Assembly (NCBI GenBank): GCA_002316315.1
Contig: DCDG01000052.1
Coordinates: 62,001-126,000 of the forward strand
Length of the DNA: 64,000 nucleotides
Direction: 5' to 3'
From: Candidatus Aminicenantes bacterium UBA1061
Lineage (GTDB): Bacteria; Acidobacteriota; Aminicenantia; Aminicenantales; Saccharicenantaceae
Part shown: piece by piece, positions 8,310 to 17,414 of the stretch
Position numbering within the stretch: position 1 is the first letter of the stretch
How the letters are laid out: the number at the start of each line of letters is the position of its first letter
Program-made: the position numbers and the translations under genes
Notes under the pieces: model-generated
Seen by the model: only the letters and a program-made list of their open reading frames with translations
Databases searched by the model: none
Told to the model about the DNA's origin: nothing

Positions 8310-11213
8310 CTATTTTTCAGCCTTTTCCTCCTTCGGCTTGAACAGGGGGGAGACATCTCTTTTGCCACGTTCAAGATAGGGGACTCCCTCGGTCATCCAA
8401 GTGGGAGCGGGCGTGCCTTTCAGATAATGATCGAAAAATTCATCCAGATGAACTGTCCAGTATTTTTGATTGTCTCTCTGTCTCAGGCCATGTTTTTCGC
8501 TGTTAAAGTTGAACATCCAGGCTTTCTTCCCGAGTCGTCTCATTGCCGTAAAAAATTCTATGCCCTGGTACCACGGCACAGCATCATCTTCATCATTGTG
8601 GATGGTGAGGTAAGGCGTTTTGACTCTTTCTACCCAGAAAATCGGTGAGTTTTCAATAAACTGCAGCGATCTTTCCCAGAGGGGAGCCCCGATGCGGCTC
8701 TGGGTCTTTTCATATTGGAAGGCCCGCGACATGCCCGTACCCCAGCGGATACCGCCGTAGGCGCTGGTCATATTAGCCACCGCCGCTCCAGCCTCACAGG
8801 CGGCGAAAAGGTCAGTCTGGGTGATGAGGTAGGTAATCTGATAGCCTCCCCAGCTATGACCCTGAATCCCAATCCGGCCTGGATCGATAAAGCCCAGGTT
8901 GACGACTTGCTCCACTGCCGGGACAACGCATTTAAGAGAACTTGAACCGGGGTAGCCAATTTCATAGACAATATCCGGCATAAGCAGCACATAGCCATTG
9001 GAAACATAGCGGGTAAAATTAATGCTTGTCCCTGGCCCGGGCGCATAATGGCGATGCAGCCCATCACTCAGCCTTTCATAGATATAGACCATCAAGGGGT
9101 ATTTCTGGTTGGCGTCAAAGTTTTCAGGCTTAACAAGGATGGCTTGAAGTTCCTGGCCATCACCGTTGAGATAGCTGATTAGCTCGGCTTTTCCCCAGAG
9201 ATAATTAGCCTGCTGGGGGTTGGCCTGGCTGATCTTTTTGGCATTATTAAAACCAGGCCCGCCCAGCCAGAGATCGGGAAATTCCTCAAAAGTCTGAGCT
9301 GTGAAAATATAGACCTCGGCCTTTTTTGCCTTCTGAAGCGAACCAAGCATTTTGTCGAGGTAAATCAGCCCGGAAGGTGGCGCACTTCTGGCGGGATCGA
9401 GACGAAAAAAGCCTGTAGCTTTGGTCTTTTCATTGACGGCCGAAAGCAGTAAAGGTTTTTTTAAGGAAATTGATTTTTCGGATCGATCAAGGTGCTGGTA
9501 GCGCAAAACCAGGTCATTTTCCCGGCCGAACCCGGCGGTTAGTACCTTGGCCTGTGACCCTTCGGGTCTTATTTCCCACAGGTCATAGCGGTCATAAATA
9601 AGGACGGAAGCGTCGTCTTCTGACCAGCCGGCCAGACCATAGGCCGGTGGCTCGCCTGGCGTGTCCCATTCTTCCCGGAAAAAATTAACGGCGAGTTTGG
9701 AGGTCAGATCGAACTTTTTCCCATCAGCCAGGCGATAGGTGAACCAGGCACGGGGTGTGTCATCATAAAATATCAGATAATTGGCTCCAGGTGAAAAGCT
9801 GACCCGGCCGGGAAATTTTTCCAGGATTCTGGTCCGGCGGCCAGTCCGGATATCTACTGTATAGTAATCGGCGTATTCCCGGTCCCAGGAAATAAGGTGG
9901 CGGTAGGGAAGGTTGTTGACGCCGAGCGCTTTCTGGCCATCGTCAGACAGCCTTATCTCTGGTAAGTCTTGAGAAGCCAGGATGACAACAGGCCTGTCCT
10001 TGGTCTTGATGTGACAAACGGCCAGATAATTCTTTTTTTTCTCTTCCTCGGCCCTAACTTTTTGCATCGGCTGGAGTTCGAGGTCAGAGGAGCTCCAGAT
10101 GTCAACTTTTACTGGCTCGGGAGCATCCTCTGCCTGTGGTTCTGAAACAGGTGCATAACCGAAATAAAGGAGGTTGCCATCCTTAGAAAAAGAAGGGGCC
10201 CGGTTTTCACTCGGGGCCTGGTTAGCTGGAAGCCCAGGTGTTTTAGGTCCAGCCAGTTCAACAGCCCGGGTCATCTTTTCCTCCCAAAGATAAAGTCTAT
10301 AAGGAGAAATCTTTTCCTGGTAGGAGTCGCGGTCACTCAGAAATGCCACCTTCTGGCCTTTTTCATCAAAAGCCAGCTTCACATAGTGGCCCTGGCCTTT
10401 CAGCAGGGCAATTGTTTTATCAGCGGCTGGTTCATAGAGAAAAGCTCCATCATCTTCTGGCTTTTTAGACGAAGTGGCATAAGCTAAATAGCGGCCGTCT
10501 TTACTCCAGGTATATTCTGAAACTTCTTGAACAGAGACTATCTTTCTCGTCTCGAGCTGGCGGATAACCAGTTCTGTCCCTGGCTCTTTTTTCTTTTCGG
10601 CTTTCTTTTCGTCCTTTTTTTCAGCCGGCTTTTGACCGGATTCTTTCTTTTCTTCCTGAAGGCTTTGGGCTTCTTCCTTTTTCTCCGTTTTATCTTTATC
10701 GGCTTCTTTAGCGGGTGGTGCTTCCAGTAGATAGCTCACATATTTAGCTGAGTCTTCAGCTATCTTGAAATTTTTAACCCGGTCAACGGTAACCAGCTCG
10801 CCAGTTGTCAGATTTATAATTCCCAGCCCGTTTTTAGGCTGATCTTCTGGTTTTTTCTTTTCCTTTCTGGCTTTATCAACTTCGGCTTTCGGCGGGGCGA
10901 TGGTATATATTACGAACAGACTATCAGGCGTAATGACCGCTTCCTTACCCCTCGGATAGCGAGTTTCTTTTCCTGTTTGAAGCTCAAGGACAACCAGTTC
11001 ACCATCTCCTTCTCCTGGTACTAAAGAATAAACCACCCAGCGGCCATCATCGCTGATTCTGGTCCCCTGGATTGATTTCCAGGAATCATACACCTCATAA
11101 GTCAGGGGTTTTTTAGCCGTCTGGGCATAAGCCTGAGTCAGAATGAGGCAGAGGAAAAATATCGTAACAACAGCTGGACCCGGCCAGCGCTTTTTAAAAT
11201 TAAAGCCTTTCAT
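8310..11213 (-). CDS. Secreted S9-family (prolyl oligopeptidase-type) serine peptidase
   Basis: 967 residues. Signal peptide to about residue 30 (QAYA|Q), an N-terminal beta-propeller with repeated 'S.DG' blades (about 40-650), and a C-terminal alpha/beta-hydrolase domain. The nucleophile is Ser787 in GHSWGG, with Asp876 in the DxxVP segment and His908 in SEKHGL completing the triad. Expected to cleave peptides in the periplasm or outside. Unusually, residues ~166-211 are almost only K, E, D, Q and S, a charged loop inserted in the propeller. GGGAGG precedes the ATG. It is one of two secreted peptidases here, divergent from an M61 peptidase; together they suggest growth on proteins. Confidence 0.88.
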   Translation of the reverse strand: MKGFNFKKRWPGPAVVTIFFLCLILTQAYAQTAKKPLTYEVYDSWKSIQGTRISDDGRWVVYSLVPGEGDGELVVLELQTGKETRYPRGKEAVITPDSLFVIYTIAPPKAEVDKARKEKKKPEDQPKNGLGIINLTTGELVTVDRVKNFKIAEDSAKYVSYLLEAPPAKEADKDKTEKKEEAQSLQEEKKESGQKPAEKKDEKKAEKKKEPGTELVIRQLETRKIVSVQEVSEYTWSKDGRYLAYATSSKKPEDDGAFLYEPAADKTIALLKGQGHYVKLAFDEKGQKVAFLSDRDSYQEKISPYRLYLWEEKMTRAVELAGPKTPGLPANQAPSENRAPSFSKDGNLLYFGYAPVSEPQAEDAPEPVKVDIWSSSDLELQPMQKVRAEEEKKKNYLAVCHIKTKDRPVVILASQDLPEIRLSDDGQKALGVNNLPYRHLISWDREYADYYTVDIRTGRRTRILEKFPGRVSFSPGANYLIFYDDTPRAWFTYRLADGKKFDLTSKLAVNFFREEWDTPGEPPAYGLAGWSEDDASVLIYDRYDLWEIRPEGSQAKVLTAGFGRENDLVLRYQHLDRSEKSISLKKPLLLSAVNEKTKATGFFRLDPARSAPPSGLIYLDKMLGSLQKAKKAEVYIFTAQTFEEFPDLWLGGPGFNNAKKISQANPQQANYLWGKAELISYLNGDGQELQAILVKPENFDANQKYPLMVYIYERLSDGLHRHYAPGPGTSINFTRYVSNGYVLLMPDIVYEIGYPGSSSLKCVVPAVEQVVNLGFIDPGRIGIQGHSWGGYQITYLITQTDLFAACEAGAAVANMTSAYGGIRWGTGMSRAFQYEKTQSRIGAPLWERSLQFIENSPIFWVERVKTPYLTIHNDEDDAVPWYQGIEFFTAMRRLGKKAWMFNFNSEKHGLRQRDNQKYWTVHLDEFFDHYLKGTPAPTWMTEGVPYLERGKRDVSPLFKPKEEKAEK

Positions 11214-11594
11214 GAGTACCTCCCGGGGTTAAAAATTAAAAAGACAGTAGACCTATTTTTAAACAAAATTCCTTCTGGCCGTCAACAACTATTTTTATTT
11301 GGATTAATACCCAGTATGGGGGGACACAGTGGCCGGGATCTGGTAGCCGGCCAGTGGATTAATTGCCTGAAGACATATCCTGTTTTAAAAAATAAAAGGG
11401 GATAATAAATTGAAAATAGTGGCAAGCTTATGATAGTTTCTTTCTTGATGTAGAAGAAAGCTCTTCCCATCATCAGGTTTGGTGCTTTGGAGCGGCTGAC
11501 AATTCAGGATGGTGTTCTGCCCGGAAAATTTTATTTCTCCAGGCAGGAAAGAGAAAGAGGTGAGGTGATAGTGACTTTGACACGAGGTGTTCAC
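11214..11594. other. Divergent intergenic region between the S9 and M61 peptidase genes
   Basis: This 380-nt stretch must hold both promoters, but I see no convincing -35/-10 pair on either strand. It contains one strong hairpin, TGGCCGG (11330-11336) with CCGGCCA (11347-11353). An upstream in-frame extension of the M61 frame to 11487 exists but has no ribosome site or signal peptide and is probably not translated. Confidence 0.4.
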
Positions 11595-13436
11595 ATGAAG
11601 AAGCAACGGCGCTGGTTAATTTTAGGTGTAGCTTTATCGGTCATTCTGTCTTATGCGGGTGGGCAGACTTCGACTCACACGGTCGAAGCGGCAAGAACCG
11701 TGAAGACGGTCTTTACCATCTCGATGGAGAATCCTGCTTCCCACTGCTATCAGGTGACTCTTGGATGCCAAGGGCTGGAAGGCATCACCCAGGATTTTAA
11801 GATGCCGGTCTGGTCTCCAGGATACTATGGCCTTTTTGACTTTGCCGGGAATGTTCGGGCCTTTCGCGCCGAGGATGGCCAGGGTAATCTGCTAAAATGG
11901 GAAAAAACCGGGTCAAGCATCTGGAGGGTAATAACCGATCAGGCTGAGTCCATCGTCTTACACTATGAAGTCCTGGCTGCTTCCCAATTTGTAGGCCAGA
12001 GTTATCTGGGAGAAGACAGGGGATATATTCTGCCCGCCTCCGTCTGTCTGTATGCTGACGATCTAATCCGGCGCCCGGTGATAGTCAAGATCAATTTGAA
12101 CCCTCTGTGGAGTACGATTGCCACCGGTCTGGACCCTGTTTCAGCCGGGGAGCCCCAGACCTTTTTCGCCCCGGACTTTGATGAGCTTTACGACAGTCCC
12201 ATTTTGATGGGAAATCTGGAATCACTGCCGCCGTTTGAAATACAGGGGGTACCCCATTACTTTATCGGGTACAAGCCGGGGAACTTTAACCGGCAGTTGT
12301 TCATGAACGAGTTAAAAGCTGTGGTCGCGGCGGGTATCTCTGTTATTGGCGAAATCCCTTACCGGCATTATACGTTTCTTGGCATTGGGCCCGGGCAGGG
12401 TGGCATCGAGCATCTCAATTCAGCTGCTGTTTCTTTCAGCGGGGATGGTCTGGACGAGAGGCCAAAGCGAATCGGCACCCTGGCTTTTTTAGCCCATGAA
12501 TATTTTCATAACTATAATGTCAAGCGTAACCGGCCTTTAGCCCTCGGGCCGTTTGACTATAGCCAGCCCAATCTGACCAATATGCTCTGGGTCTCTGAAG
12601 GTTTTACTGTCTATTATGAATACCTACTGCTGTCCAGGGCCGGACTCATGACCAGGGAGGAATTTATGGAGGCGATGAGCAAAATAATTGCTTCCCAGGA
12701 GAACAACCCCGGGCGTTTCTTTCAATCGGCAACCCAGTCGAGCTACAACACCTGGACTCAGGGACCATTCGGTGCCAGGCGTGGTGGCCTTCGGAAAACA
12801 ATTTCATATTATGATAAAGGTGCTATCCTTGGCTTTCTGCTTGACTTAAATATCCGCCAGGCAACGCAGAATTACCGGTCACTCGATGATGTTATGAGGA
12901 CGCTGTATTACACCTTTTATAAGGAGAAACGAAGAGGTTTCACCGACGAAGAATTTCGTCAGGTTTGTGAAAACGTGGCGGGCTGTCCTCTGCCGGAGAT
13001 ATTTGAGTATGCCTCCACCACGAAAGCTATTGATTACCCTAAGTATCTGGCTTATGCCGGTCTGGAACTGGATAAACCAAGAAAGCTACCGGACGCCTAT
13101 CTGGGAGCCCTGGTTGAAGATCAGACTGGCCGATTAGTGGTGGCTGCTGTTGAGCCCGATTCTCCTGCCCAAAAGGTCGGGCTGATGACTTCTGACGAGA
13201 TCAAAACGGTGGATGGCCGCCAGGTCAAGGACTTAGACTTCAATCAACTGATTTCTTCTAAACAGCCCGGTGATAAAATAAAGCTCGACTTATCTCGAGG
13301 GGATAAAAATCTTGAGGTCGAAGTCATTCTGGGCCACCAACTGGAGAAAAGCTTCCGTCTGAGGACTGTTTCTCATCCCTCTCCCCTTCAGGCAGAAATC
13401 CTAAAGAGCCTGACCGGAAGACAACTGCCTGATTAG
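11595..13436 (+). CDS. M61-family metallopeptidase (glycyl aminopeptidase-like) with C-terminal PDZ domain
   Basis: 613 residues. Signal peptide over the first ~24 residues, an N-terminal beta-sandwich, then the zinc site HEYFH at 301-305 with the third ligand Glu335 in WVSEGFT, as in M61. A PDZ domain occupies about 535-613 (VEPDSPAQKVGLMTSDEI is typical). Family members are glycine-preferring aminopeptidases or endopeptidases acting outside the cytoplasm. The start at 11595 is chosen because GAGGTG precedes the ATG and the signal peptide begins there. It diverges from the S9 peptidase and converges on the symporter gene. Confidence 0.88.
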   Translation: MKKQRRWLILGVALSVILSYAGGQTSTHTVEAARTVKTVFTISMENPASHCYQVTLGCQGLEGITQDFKMPVWSPGYYGLFDFAGNVRAFRAEDGQGNLLKWEKTGSSIWRVITDQAESIVLHYEVLAASQFVGQSYLGEDRGYILPASVCLYADDLIRRPVIVKINLNPLWSTIATGLDPVSAGEPQTFFAPDFDELYDSPILMGNLESLPPFEIQGVPHYFIGYKPGNFNRQLFMNELKAVVAAGISVIGEIPYRHYTFLGIGPGQGGIEHLNSAAVSFSGDGLDERPKRIGTLAFLAHEYFHNYNVKRNRPLALGPFDYSQPNLTNMLWVSEGFTVYYEYLLLSRAGLMTREEFMEAMSKIIASQENNPGRFFQSATQSSYNTWTQGPFGARRGGLRKTISYYDKGAILGFLLDLNIRQATQNYRSLDDVMRTLYYTFYKEKRRGFTDEEFRQVCENVAGCPLPEIFEYASTTKAIDYPKYLAYAGLELDKPRKLPDAYLGALVEDQTGRLVVAAVEPDSPAQKVGLMTSDEIKTVDGRQVKDLDFNQLISSKQPGDKIKLDLSRGDKNLEVEVILGHQLEKSFRLRTVSHPSPLQAEILKSLTGRQLPD

Positions 13437-13541
13437 TCCTGGCTTCAGGCTGTTGCGAGCCCGGGAACAATCACTTTACTGTTAGTTTCTTCTAGAATAG
13501 AAGACTTAACGAGCAGCTGGCTATGATTATCAATTCCTGTC

Positions 13542-15305
13542 TTATTTTTGGAATATACCTGAAAAATAAATATAGATGGCCACGATTAGCAGACAGACGA
13601 TGACCGAGGCGACTACGTCCACTTTGTTCCAGCTGGCCCGGGTGGTTTTTTTGTGCTCTTCGGTAACCGTACCAAAAGTCAGGCCGGCAATTTTTTGATA
13701 GTCTGGCTCCTCAGTTAAATAACTAACGGCATACATCACCACGACGGAGACAATGAAGATGAACAGGCTGTAATACTGAAAAAATATGTTATTTATAATC
13801 CAAAAAAACGAACCCTCAGAATACTGGAATCCAGGTATAAGCTTGACCGGCGTATCAATAGCTAGCCGGAACAAGCCAAGCATGAAGCCTGTACCCAGGG
13901 CGGCCAGGCAGCCCTTGGCATTTAATCGTTTATTAAGAATGCCGGCGAAAAACACGACAAAAATAGGCGGAGCCAGATAGGATTGGACACCCTGCAGATA
14001 GTCATATAGTCCCTTCCCGCCACGAATGACCGGCAACCAGGCCAGACCGATGAGCACCATGACGATAGTGGCTATCCGGCCAATTCGAACCAGATTCTCC
14101 TGACTTACTCCTTTCTTAAGTCGCGAATAGAAATCAATGGTAAAGAGCGTTGAACAGGCATTGAAGACGCCGGCCAGAGAACTCATTAAGGCAGCCAGCA
14201 GTCCTGCCACCACCAGGCCCCGGACTCCGATGGGTAGTACATGAGCTACCATTAAGGGAAAAGCCTGCTGGGCTTGATCTCTGATGATACTCCCATCGGG
14301 ACCGATGAGCTGCTGCTGCAGCACCGGAAGCTCGCCACTCACAGCCAGCCCGTAGCAGATGATACCGGGAATGATAAAGATAAACAGAGGAAGGAGTTTA
14401 AAGTAAGAGGCAGCGATCGAGCCCCGCCTGGCGTGGGTTTCATTTTTAGCAGCCAGAGCGCGCTGGACAATGTACTGGTCTGTACACCAGTACCATAAAC
14501 CGATAATTGGAGCACAAAAGAGCATCCCCAGCCAGGGATAGTTGTCATTAAAGTACCAAGCCATTCTTCCGGCTTCTTTGATTGGTGCCCAGGTTGAAGC
14601 CACACCGTCGGGGATAAGCGGTTTCCAGAGATTGAACATTTCTGGCCCGACAATCGCCCGCAGCTTTGACCAGCCGCCGATATAATGGAGGCCAAAGATG
14701 GCGACCAGAACAGAGCCGATGACCAGGATAATGGTTTGAATGGCTTCGGTATAGGCGACAGCTCTTAATCCGCCAATGACTGTATAAAGTCCGGTGATTA
14801 GAATAACTACAATGGAACCTACCCAGAAGCTATCCAGACCGAATAAATTGACATCGGGCAGCAGGGTTGAAAAAACCACTCCTCCGGCAAAAACGCCGAC
14901 GGCAATTTTCGTCAGGACATAGGCCACGAGGGAAATACCGGAAAGAACGGTTCGAGCTTTAGGCGAAAAGCGGCGTTCCAGAAATTCAGGCATGGTGAAG
15001 ACTTTAGAGCGCATATAAAATGGCACCATAACCCACCCCAGAATCAGCAAGCACCAGGCATGGAGTTCGTAATGGGCCATGGCCACACCGTCAGTTGCTC
15101 CGGAACCGGCCAGCCCCACTAAATGCTCCGAACCAATATTGGAGGCAAAAATAGAAGCCCCGACAATAAACCAGTCTAAATGCCGGCCGGCGAGGAAATA
15201 CTGGTCAGTCGTTTTCTGTTTCTGGGTTTTGATTGACCACCAGGCAATGCCGGCGATGAGAGCGAAATAACCAATAATCACTATCCAGTCTATGGTGCCA
15301 AGCAT
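13542..15305 (-). CDS. Sodium/solute symporter (SSS/SGLT family)
   Basis: 587 residues with about 14 hydrophobic helices. The N-terminal half has FLAGRHLDWFIVGASIFASNIGSEHLVGLAGSG-type sequence, matching SGLT-like sugar transporters (ASIFASNIGSEHL is the family Na-site region). The middle segment WYWCTDQYIVQRAL is the sugar-transporter signature that separates SGLT-type from proline or pantothenate carriers. It probably brings in a sugar or inositol with Na+. Secreted GH2 and GH3 enzymes lie downstream in the window, which fits sugar uptake, though they are not in one operon. AGGAGG lies about 10 nt upstream of the ATG inside a hairpin. Confidence 0.88.
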   Translation of the reverse strand: MLGTIDWIVIIGYFALIAGIAWWSIKTQKQKTTDQYFLAGRHLDWFIVGASIFASNIGSEHLVGLAGSGATDGVAMAHYELHAWCLLILGWVMVPFYMRSKVFTMPEFLERRFSPKARTVLSGISLVAYVLTKIAVGVFAGGVVFSTLLPDVNLFGLDSFWVGSIVVILITGLYTVIGGLRAVAYTEAIQTIILVIGSVLVAIFGLHYIGGWSKLRAIVGPEMFNLWKPLIPDGVASTWAPIKEAGRMAWYFNDNYPWLGMLFCAPIIGLWYWCTDQYIVQRALAAKNETHARRGSIAASYFKLLPLFIFIIPGIICYGLAVSGELPVLQQQLIGPDGSIIRDQAQQAFPLMVAHVLPIGVRGLVVAGLLAALMSSLAGVFNACSTLFTIDFYSRLKKGVSQENLVRIGRIATIVMVLIGLAWLPVIRGGKGLYDYLQGVQSYLAPPIFVVFFAGILNKRLNAKGCLAALGTGFMLGLFRLAIDTPVKLIPGFQYSEGSFFWIINNIFFQYYSLFIFIVSVVVMYAVSYLTEEPDYQKIAGLTFGTVTEEHKKTTRASWNKVDVVASVIVCLLIVAIYIYFSGIFQK

Positions 15306-15310
15306 GATGC

Positions 15311-15328
15311 ATTTACCTCCTGGTAAAT
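15311..15328 (-). promoter_or_regulatory. Hairpin covering the symporter ribosome binding site
   Basis: In the minus-strand mRNA ATTTACC-AGGA-GGTAAAT forms a 7-bp stem whose loop and closing pairs contain the SD AGGAGG (15321-15316). The start codon is at 15305-15303. Such a fold could limit translation; there is no evidence beyond the sequence. Confidence 0.35.
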
Positions 15329-15597
15329 AGAATCTGATATATAAAATTTAGCCTTAAGTCATAAAATTCTATCATTGTTTGAGGGCTCAGGCACATCTTT
15401 CTTTTTCCCGCCGGTAAAAAATCAGGCTCATCATGTAAAAACGGAAAACATTAGAGGTGGCGACGGAAACGTATCGTTTAATTTTCAGTCCTGCCTTCAA
15501 TGTTATCGTTAACATCACCAGAAGTATAAATCGGAAGCTTCCTGCTTGTCAAAAGAAAGTTGGCCTGATGCCTGTTATTTTTTTGGCCGAAAAAAAC

Positions 15598-15628
15598 TTG
15601 ACAAAGTCATTTTTTTTTACATTATAAA
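15598..15628 (+). promoter_or_regulatory. Promoter of the thioredoxin-like / beta-propeller / peptide cassette
   Basis: A perfect TTGACA (15598-15603) is followed by TATAAA (15623-15628) after 19 nt; ATTATA at 15621 gives 17 nt. It is the best -35 match I found in the window. The rest of the 300-nt gap before it holds only a short palindrome, ATGTTA-TCGT-TAACAT (15499-15514). Confidence 0.55.
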
Positions 15629-15640
15629 AGGTCGAACATC

Positions 15641-16131
15641 ATGAAAAAGCACAAAGGGGAAAAACCTCCTGTTTCAGCCGTTCTATCAATGCCAGAAAAA
15701 ATGCTGATTAGATTGGGAATTCTTTTAATTTTGATTTCTGCTGGACTGTTCGCTTATCACCAATTTGTTGACACCTGCGCCCACCGCCTCAACCTGATGA
15801 TAAAAAATGAGCGTGATTATTATCGTTATTCCGCTATTTACTTGATAAGTTCTGTCAATACTTTTTGCCGGCCGTGCGCTAAACTAAATATGATCAACTA
15901 AAAAACGATCCCGACAGGAGAATAATATTTTTATTAGAATCTGATTATTCTGATGCAGATATAGATAACTTTAGAAGAGCCTTTGACCTCACCATGAGAG
16001 ATGAAGTAAGAAGAATGGATTCAGATTGGAAGAGACTCTATTTAAAATGCAATAAAAATAAATGGACTTTTTATTATAATTTTTTGATTCTAATTAACGA
16101 AGGCAAGGTTAATGAGATAAGGAGGTTCTGA
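15641..16131 (+). pseudogene. Membrane-anchored thioredoxin-like protein with CRPC motif, interrupted by a frameshift
   Basis: The first frame (15641-15901) gives 86 residues: a basic start, one transmembrane helix (about 25-42), then a strand and FCRPCAKL, a CxxC of thioredoxin type. It hits a stop at 15899. The frame one base back is open from 15883 to the TGA at 16129-16131 and continues naturally: KYDQLKNDPDRRIIFLLE, then SDADIDNFRRAF. Adding one A to the AAA at 15886-15888 joins the two into a protein of about 163 residues with beta-CxxC-alpha-beta order. So either one base was lost by mutation or it is a sequence error. The second part ends one base before the next gene's GTG and carries its SD. 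The thioredoxin-fold call comes from the motif and predicted strand order, not from a recognised family. Confidence 0.6.
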
Positions 16132-17196
16132 GTGAAAAAGACCAGCATCATCATCTTGTTAGTTTTTTTGGCCTTTGGAGCTCAACCAGAGATATATAGC
16201 CATGAAATTCCAAAAGAAAGACTGGTCCTGGTTAAAACATTTCCGGAAGATGGGTTGCCAACCAAAGCTGTTCCGTGGATAGATGTTGATTCTAACGGAA
16301 ACATTTATGCAGTTGGAAACAGAGAGCATACAATTTTTAAGTTCAACCTGGAAGGGAAACAGTTGCTGACCTTCGGCGGCTGGGGACAGGGCCCAGGGGA
16401 GCTGCAATGGCCGTCTAAGGTCTCTATAGAAAAGGAATCAAATCAGATCTTTATTAAAGACAACACAGGAATTTCCATTTATGATCCAGAAGGCAGATTT
16501 ATCCACAAAATAAGAACTTTTGTTCCTCCCATTAGTTTATGTGCTGTCCGTAGTGGAGTTCTCCTTCTGCAGCCGGCTGCTGATAAAAAAGAGATGATAA
16601 ATTTTTATGACAACCAGGGCAAGCTGATTTCATCTTTTGGCGAGAAATATCAGGCCAACTATGCGCTTAGTAAAGAAATTCAACCTGCTTATCTTGACTT
16701 GATGGCTAACAATGGGAAGGTATTGTCTGATGGCAAATATATCTATTACATTTCATATGTCTTTGGGGAAATACAGGTTTTTGATTTTTTAGGAAAGTCT
16801 GTTATGAAAAAGAGAATAGTGGGGATCAAAAACCTGGAAAAGATAAGAAAGGACTGTGAGCATCTGTTTTTTGAAGGAGGGATAAAAAGGAATAAAAATG
16901 GAACTGTAACAGAACGCGTTATTTTTAATGATTCCTATCTAGCAAGTGGAAATATATATTTGCTAATGCTTGGATATGTAGAAGACGGACCATATCAAAT
17001 ATTATCCCTATCAAGGGATGGCCGGGGAATAAAAGAAAGATTTCTCCTGCCAGGAGGTATCCAACCTGAAAATATGACTGTAATAAATCTGGCCAAGGAA
17101 GATGGCATCAGGTTTATCGCTAGTTTTTGTGACAAGGTTAATGAAACCAATTTAATTGGAATATTTAAAAAGGAGGTAACGAAGGGAAAAGAATGA
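16132..17196 (+). CDS. Six-bladed beta-propeller protein, secreted
   Basis: 354 residues with a signal peptide (hydrophobic to about residue 18, cleavage near residue 23) and no lipobox. Blade-like repeats include WIDVDSNGNIYAVGN and the family marker GQGPGELQWP at about residue 85. The start is GTG with AAGGAGG 7 nt upstream, and follows the thioredoxin-like frame directly. The stop overlaps the ATG of the small Cys-rich peptide gene (ATGA). These couplings place it as the middle gene of a three-gene unit. In Bacteroidota, propellers of this broad type occur beside small secreted peptides, so a binding or presentation role for the peptide is a fair inference, unproven. Confidence 0.8.
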   Translation: MKKTSIIILLVFLAFGAQPEIYSHEIPKERLVLVKTFPEDGLPTKAVPWIDVDSNGNIYAVGNREHTIFKFNLEGKQLLTFGGWGQGPGELQWPSKVSIEKESNQIFIKDNTGISIYDPEGRFIHKIRTFVPPISLCAVRSGVLLLQPAADKKEMINFYDNQGKLISSFGEKYQANYALSKEIQPAYLDLMANNGKVLSDGKYIYYISYVFGEIQVFDFLGKSVMKKRIVGIKNLEKIRKDCEHLFFEGGIKRNKNGTVTERVIFNDSYLASGNIYLLMLGYVEDGPYQILSLSRDGRGIKERFLLPGGIQPENMTVINLAKEDGIRFIASFCDKVNETNLIGIFKKEVTKGKE

Positions 17197-17414
17197 AGCT
17201 TATTGGTGTCTTAGCTTTTGCTTGTCTGTCGATTTTTGTGTTTTTGTTGTCGCTCGGTATGGCCGCCGATCCTGTACATGGTGGAAATATCTTTTGCAAG
17301 GATGTTTTCCCTGGAAATTGCACCCAGGGAGGCTGCGGTGCAGATCCGGTTGGAAAGGGGAGGATTGCCATATATACTGCACACAAGATAAATATGGATT
17401 TTGGGACGGTGTAA
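17193..17414 (+). CDS. Small secreted Cys-rich peptide, probably frameshifted near its 3' end
   Basis: As written, 73 residues: signal peptide to about residue 25 (SLGMA|ADPVHGG), then three cysteines, then a Cys-free tail. The frame one base back reads GEDCHIYCTQDKYGFWDG and ends VTCTR at 17428. Adding one G to the GGGG at 17357-17360 joins them into a 78-residue precursor whose mature part has six cysteines, spaced C-x7-C-x4-C-x10-C-x3-C-x12-C. That regular pattern argues the second frame is the true end. The ATG overlaps the propeller stop (ATGA). I recognise no family. It could be a disulfide-stabilised signal, toxin or structural peptide; the thioredoxin-like gene two positions upstream fits disulfide handling. 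Confidence 0.6.
   Translation: MKLIGVLAFACLSIFVFLLSLGMAADPVHGGNIFCKDVFPGNCTQGGCGADPVGKGRIAIYTAHKINMDFGTV

Noticed and set aside
10527..10730. A hydrophobic Phe/Leu-rich plus-strand frame opposite the S9 peptidase gene
   Set aside because: It is the complement of the Lys/Glu-rich insert (AAG/GAA codons read as TTC/CTT) and has no SD.
15899..15906. AAAAAAC heptamer as a programmed -1 frameshift site for the thioredoxin-like gene
   Set aside because: The first-frame stop TAA (15899-15901) overlaps the start of the run, so ribosomes would terminate before reaching it. A lost base upstream explains the data better.
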